This document shows, piece by piece, positions 6,116-9,372 of a stretch of DNA of 9,372 nucleotides. Below the pieces are notes generated by a model. The model was given only the letters and a program-made list of their open reading frames with translations, did no database searches and was not told where the DNA came from. The stretch is from NCBI GenBank assembly GCA_030530045.1, contig JAUMVS010000057.1, positions 1 to 9,372 on the forward strand, read 5' to 3'. The translations under genes and the position numbers were made by a program. Each line of letters begins with the position of its first letter. Positions within the stretch are counted from its first letter, which is position 1. The DNA is from Phoenicibacter congonensis (GTDB taxonomy: Bacteria > Actinomycetota > Coriobacteriia > Coriobacteriales > Eggerthellaceae).

Positions 6116-7501
6116 ATGTCAGCACAAATCGACAGAGCAAGAGGAAGAGCTAGAGGACTCAATTTCGAGTATTCAGTTTGCATTGCGCTAGTTTGTGCTT
6201 TCGTCGCGATGCTTCTTTTTGTGATTTTCATTTTTGCTGTCAATGCAGGTGCGGAAAACACATCACTCGATGAACGAGCTGGAATTTCGTCTGCTTCTCG
6301 TGTTGCAAATTCTCAGGCTGCTGCCGCTGGCACTTCTGAAAAAGCAAGCGCAGGAACGTCTGCCGGCACATCGGAGTCGGCACAGGCAAGCTCGGGTGCA
6401 GCCGCAACTTTAGCAATTGGCAAAACTTCAAATTCTGGCGCCAACGTTGCAACGCTCGTTAATGGTCTTGGCAAAGTTCACACTGTTACCTACAAATTCG
6501 AAGGAGCCCCTCCAACATCGCTTGCTCTTTACAATGAAATTGGCTCTCGCAAGTTCATCTTTGAGCCAATGTCTTTTGAAATTCGTAACGGTAAGGAATT
6601 TACTGTTAATTCTGATTATCAGAAGGGCGACGTTGTCTACACGATGGACGATGCCGGTCTCAAGAAAACTGGAAAGTTCGTTTTCTCTGGGTGGTCACTA
6701 ACAGGCACCCAAACTATGCCCAACGAGGATCTTGTAATTACGGGAACTTGGACCTATGAAGCTCTGTCGGAGGACAAGCCAGCGCCCGACCCAACTCCCG
6801 ACCCTGATCCAACTCCGGTTGATCCAACCGACCCTGATAATCCTGACGAGGGCAAGAAAGTGACCCACAAGGTTAGTTATTCGTGGGGAACTGGAAGCGA
6901 AGCTCCTTTTGTAACTTCGGCTGGACAATACGAAGATGAGAATGGCAATGTTGTCGACATCACTTTGCCTGCGGCAACAACTGTTGAGGAAGGCAAGAAC
7001 TACACCGTAAGCAGCACGTTCTCTGCAGGACAGAAAATCTATTACCGCGATTTAAAGACTCAAACACTTCAGCGCGAGTGGACATTCAGCGGTTGGTCGA
7101 TTAGCGGTGACCAAACAATGGGAACATCAGATGTCTCGATCACGGGTTCCTGGACAAATTCATTTGTAATGCGCAAAGTTCATTATGAGTGGCTTGATGA
7201 TTTTGGTCCTGAAAAAGACACAATTCTTTATGACTCTGATGAAAAGGAAATCAAGGTTAAATTGCCTGACGACAAGAGCACAACTCCTGGTGTGACGCTG
7301 TTTGTTGATGACACTTTTGAAGTTAACAAAACCTACACCGTGAAGAATGAGGACGGCTCAGTCAAGGGCTACTGGACTTTCAGAGGATGGGATTCCAGAC
7401 AGGCTGACATTCATCGAAACGATAACCAGAAGCTAGTGTTTGACCTTGGTGATTCCGATGTGACGATTACGGGTGAGTGGGCCTACAGGAGCGCAGAGTA
7501 G
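6116..7501 (+). CDS. N-terminally anchored surface protein with three SHIRT/InlB-like repeat domains
   Basis: A 461-residue protein. I chose ATG 6116 because AGAGG (6106-6110) lies five bases upstream and the basic segment and membrane helix follow at once; the longer frame from 5942 overlaps the promoter. Residues 1-19 are basic (RARGRARG). Residues 20-42 are a strong transmembrane helix, either an anchor or, if cut after NAGA (46), a signal peptide. Residues 49-118 are Ala/Ser/Gly-rich. Three related beta-type domains follow: about 121-214, 249-350 and 352-461. Each starts with a [HK]-x-V-x-Y strand and ends with W/F-x-F-x-G-W...(V/L)-x-I-T-G-x-W, resembling the streptococcal SHIRT and Listeria-Bacteroides repeat folds. 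A Pro/Asp-rich spacer (about 220-245) separates domains 1 and 2. There is no LPXTG, CWB2 repeat or C-terminal helix, so attachment would rely on the N-terminus. The permease gene starts three bases after the TAG. It may be a rod-like spacer, adhesin or metal-chelate receptor; the exact role is unknown. Confidence 0.85.
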   Translation: MSAQIDRARGRARGLNFEYSVCIALVCAFVAMLLFVIFIFAVNAGAENTSLDERAGISSASRVANSQAAAAGTSEKASAGTSAGTSESAQASSGAAATLAIGKTSNSGANVATLVNGLGKVHTVTYKFEGAPPTSLALYNEIGSRKFIFEPMSFEIRNGKEFTVNSDYQKGDVVYTMDDAGLKKTGKFVFSGWSLTGTQTMPNEDLVITGTWTYEALSEDKPAPDPTPDPDPTPVDPTDPDNPDEGKKVTHKVSYSWGTGSEAPFVTSAGQYEDENGNVVDITLPAATTVEEGKNYTVSSTFSAGQKIYYRDLKTQTLQREWTFSGWSISGDQTMGTSDVSITGSWTNSFVMRKVHYEWLDDFGPEKDTILYDSDEKEIKVKLPDDKSTTPGVTLFVDDTFEVNKTYTVKNEDGSVKGYWTFRGWDSRQADIHRNDNQKLVFDLGDSDVTITGEWAYRSAE

Positions 7502-7504
7502 TTT

Positions 7505-8554
7505 ATGGTCTCGGCGATGGCATTAGAAAATCCCGAGGTTGAGCAGCAGAAACGCAAACAAGGCATCAGGATTGCTTTTCTTGCTGTACTCTTGGCTGTT
7601 GTTTTTGTAATTTCAGTTTGTGTCGGAACCTATTCTGTTTCTCCAGCTGATTTAGTGTCAGTTCTAGCAGGCGACATCGATGCGGTTTCTGGTTCTGTGT
7701 GGACTTTATTGACAGAAGTGCGCCTGCCAAGAGTAATTCTTTGTGCATTCATTGGAGCAGCGCTTTCGATTGCTGGTGGTGCCTATCAAGGTCTTTTCCA
7801 AAATCCAATGTGTTCGCAGGATGTCCTTGGCGCATCTTCGGGTGCTTCGTTCGGCGCGGCACTTGCAATTCTCATCGGGCTTTCGGGCGCGGGGGTTTCT
7901 TCCTTTGCGTTTGCCTTCGGCTTGATTGCAGTCGCAATTGCAACTGGTGTTTCTCAAATCAGCAAGACGAACAGAATTCTAGCCTTGATTTTGAGTGGCA
8001 TGGTTGTGAGCTCGCTTTTTTCAAGCGGTGTTTCAGCAGTGAAACTTGTTGCTGACACAGAAGAGGTTTTGCCTGCTATTACCTACTGGCTCATGGGTTC
8101 GCTAACATCCATTCGCTCTAGCGATGTGCTGCCGACAATCATTTTGCTGGTTGCGGCATCGCTGCCAATTTACATCTTGCGATGGAGAATTAATCTTCTG
8201 GCTACTGGTGAAGATGAGGCAAAAAGCATGGGAATCAACACAACAGCCGTTCGTCTCGTCGTAATTTGCTGTGCAACATTTCTGACCGCAACTTGTGTTT
8301 CAGTTAGTGGCCTCATTGGCTGGGTCGGTCTCGTAATTCCACATTTTTGCCGCTTGTTTGTTGGTAACGACTACAGGCGTGTCATTCCTGCATCGATTCT
8401 CATGGGTGCTTCGTTTTTGCTAATTGTCGATGACCTGGCTCGCACATTGACTGTTTCAGAAATTCCAATTGGCATTCTCACCTCGTTTGTGGGAGCTCCG
8501 GTGTTCCTCCTTTTGATTAAGAAGGGAGGTGCAACCAATGGCTCTAGAGGTTAA
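7505..8554 (+). CDS. FecCD/BtuC-family ABC importer permease (iron-siderophore, haem or cobalamin type)
   Basis: A 349-residue integral membrane protein, the usual length for the FecCD family, which forms a homodimeric or heterodimeric channel for metal chelates. A hydrophobic helix follows a basic N-terminus (KRKQGIR), and about nine to ten helices are apparent. Family landmarks are R73-L-P-R, Q95-G-L-F-Q-N-P, then D-V-L-G-A-S-S-G-A (106-114), the cytoplasmic coupling segment G235-E-D-E-A-K-S-M-G243, S268-G-L-I-G-W-V-G-L-V-I-P-H280, a DDLAR segment and the terminal GAPVFLLLIKK. ATG 7505 lies three bases after the upstream stop, with AGGAG (7487-7491) 13 bases before it, so translation is probably coupled; ATG 7517 is possible but has no ribosome binding site. 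The 3' end overlaps the ATPase start by 17 bases. The substrate cannot be read from sequence alone. Confidence 0.94.
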   Translation: MVSAMALENPEVEQQKRKQGIRIAFLAVLLAVVFVISVCVGTYSVSPADLVSVLAGDIDAVSGSVWTLLTEVRLPRVILCAFIGAALSIAGGAYQGLFQNPMCSQDVLGASSGASFGAALAILIGLSGAGVSSFAFAFGLIAVAIATGVSQISKTNRILALILSGMVVSSLFSSGVSAVKLVADTEEVLPAITYWLMGSLTSIRSSDVLPTIILLVAASLPIYILRWRINLLATGEDEAKSMGINTTAVRLVVICCATFLTATCVSVSGLIGWVGLVIPHFCRLFVGNDYRRVIPASILMGASFLLIVDDLARTLTVSEIPIGILTSFVGAPVFLLLIKKGGATNGSRG

Positions 8555-9335
8555 AGGTGTAAAGTTAGCCTATTCAACTCATGAAGTTCTGAAAGGCGTC
8601 AATTTTGTAGCTAACCCTGGTGATTTCATCGCCGTCATTGGCCCTAATGGCGTTGGTAAATCGACCCTTTTTAAATGCATCCTTGGATTTTTGTCGCACT
8701 ACACTGGCGAGATTCTTGTTGATGGCACGAACATAAAAACGCTTTCTCGTTCCCAGATAGCGAGAGAGATTGCTTACATCCCTCAATCGACTCAGCAAGT
8801 TTTCGATTACACGGCCTTGGAGCTAACATTGATGGGCTTGGCATCGCGTTTGGGCCATTTTAAAAACCCTTCAAAAGCTGATGAGGAAGAGTGCTTGAGC
8901 GCACTTGCCGACCTTGGCATTGCTCACCTTGCACACCGCGGTTGTGGCGAGATTTCAGGCGGAGAGTATCAACTCGTAATGCTTGCTCGCGCTCTTGTTC
9001 AGCAGGCTAAAGTCTTGATTATGGACGAGCCAACTGCAAATCTCGACTATGGCAACCAATTCAAAGTAATGCAGCGAATTGAGTCGTTGTCAAAAAGTGG
9101 CTTTACAATTCTCACTTCGACGCACGACCCAAACCAGGTGTTCCTGCATGCTAACCGCGCCCTCGTTTTGAAGGACGGAATGGTCAAAGTTGACGGCGCG
9201 CCCTCAAGCGTCTTGACTGAGGACATCCTTTCTGATTTGTATTCGATCGATGTTAAAAAGTGCGACGTCGAAGTTGCAAATCGAAAGTTAAATGTGTGCG
9301 TGCCTGTTGATTTGGAGGTGAGTGCAAATGCTTAA
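8538..9335 (+). CDS. ABC importer ATP-binding protein (FepC/BtuD-like)
   Basis: A 265-residue cytoplasmic ATPase that powers the adjacent permease. All ABC motifs are present: Walker A G35-P-N-G-V-G-K-S-T43, Q-loop Q83 in YIPQ, signature I139-S-G-G-E (a mild variant of LSGGE), Walker B L160-I-M-D-E164 with catalytic E164, D-loop A167-N-L-D170, and switch histidine H196 in STHD. The protein should therefore be active. I chose ATG 8538 because GGGAGGT (8524-8530) lies seven bases upstream; an in-frame GTG at 8529 overlaps that site. The gene overlaps the permease by 17 bases and the next gene by 8 bases. The C-terminal 60 residues carry the usual DGAPSSVLTEDILSDLYSIDV-type tail of siderophore/cobalamin importer ATPases. 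Confidence 0.95.
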   Translation: MALEVKGVKLAYSTHEVLKGVNFVANPGDFIAVIGPNGVGKSTLFKCILGFLSHYTGEILVDGTNIKTLSRSQIAREIAYIPQSTQQVFDYTALELTLMGLASRLGHFKNPSKADEEECLSALADLGIAHLAHRGCGEISGGEYQLVMLARALVQQAKVLIMDEPTANLDYGNQFKVMQRIESLSKSGFTILTSTHDPNQVFLHANRALVLKDGMVKVDGAPSSVLTEDILSDLYSIDVKKCDVEVANRKLNVCVPVDLEVSANA

Positions 9336-9372
9336 TCAAGCAAAACTTCATTCGCTTCTGAAATCAAAGCTG
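9328..9372 (+). CDS. start of a further operon gene (partial, cut by the window end)
   Basis: ATG 9328 follows GGAGG (9314-9318) with nine bases between and overlaps the ATPase stop by 8 bases, an arrangement typical of coupled genes. Only 15 residues are visible (MLNQAKLHSLLKSKL). They are amphipathic and not signal-peptide-like so far, so this does not look like the start of a substrate-binding lipoprotein. It is more likely a cytoplasmic partner of the importer. No function can be assigned. Confidence 0.65.
   Translation, partial: MLNQAKLHSLLKSKL

Overview
The window looks like an accessory cell-surface region of a Gram-positive actinobacterium, most likely class Coriobacteriia (Eggerthellaceae or Atopobiaceae type). 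This rests on protein style, not a database search. The signs are a giant BspA-type leucine-rich-repeat protein ending in three cell-wall-binding-2 repeats, a secreted or anchored protein with a Cys-X-Cys-Gly...His...His element between repeated Tyr/Val-rich strands, and a repeat-domain surface protein placed directly in front of an iron/haem/cobalamin-type ABC importer. Codon use is moderate in GC and looks uniform, with no visible patch of foreign composition. I saw no tRNA, rRNA, CRISPR array, insertion sequence or phage gene.

Layout. Positions 1-82 hold the last codons of a membrane protein on the + strand. Facing it on the - strand is a single-pass protein (201-950, TTG start). Its reading frame continues after an in-frame TGA for 27 sensible codons to a TAA at 117-119; this extension supplies the missing last metal ligand of its zinc-finger-like element. 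A divergent intergenic region (951-1145) separates it from the 1567-residue LRR/CWB2 wall protein (1146-5849), which ends at a strong intrinsic terminator (5883-5916).

A well-formed sigma-70 promoter (GTGACA-17 bp-TATAAT, 5964-5992) then starts what looks like one operon. Its genes are an N-terminally anchored surface protein with three SHIRT/InlB-like repeat domains (6116-7501), a FecCD/BtuC-type permease (7505-8554), its ABC ATPase (8538-9335), and a further gene that overlaps the ATPase and runs off the window (9328 onward). The gaps are 3 bp, -17 bp and -8 bp, so the four are very likely co-transcribed and translationally coupled.

How the genes may work together (inference): the permease and ATPase form the inner part of a metal-chelate importer. 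The anchored repeat protein is expressed with them, and is a candidate surface capture or spacer component. No substrate-binding protein is visible in the window; one would be expected downstream or elsewhere. The two most interesting points are the in-frame TGA that splits the zinc-finger-like module, and the coupling of a repeat-domain surface protein to a metal-chelate importer behind a promoter flanked by a GGTTA/TAACC dyad.
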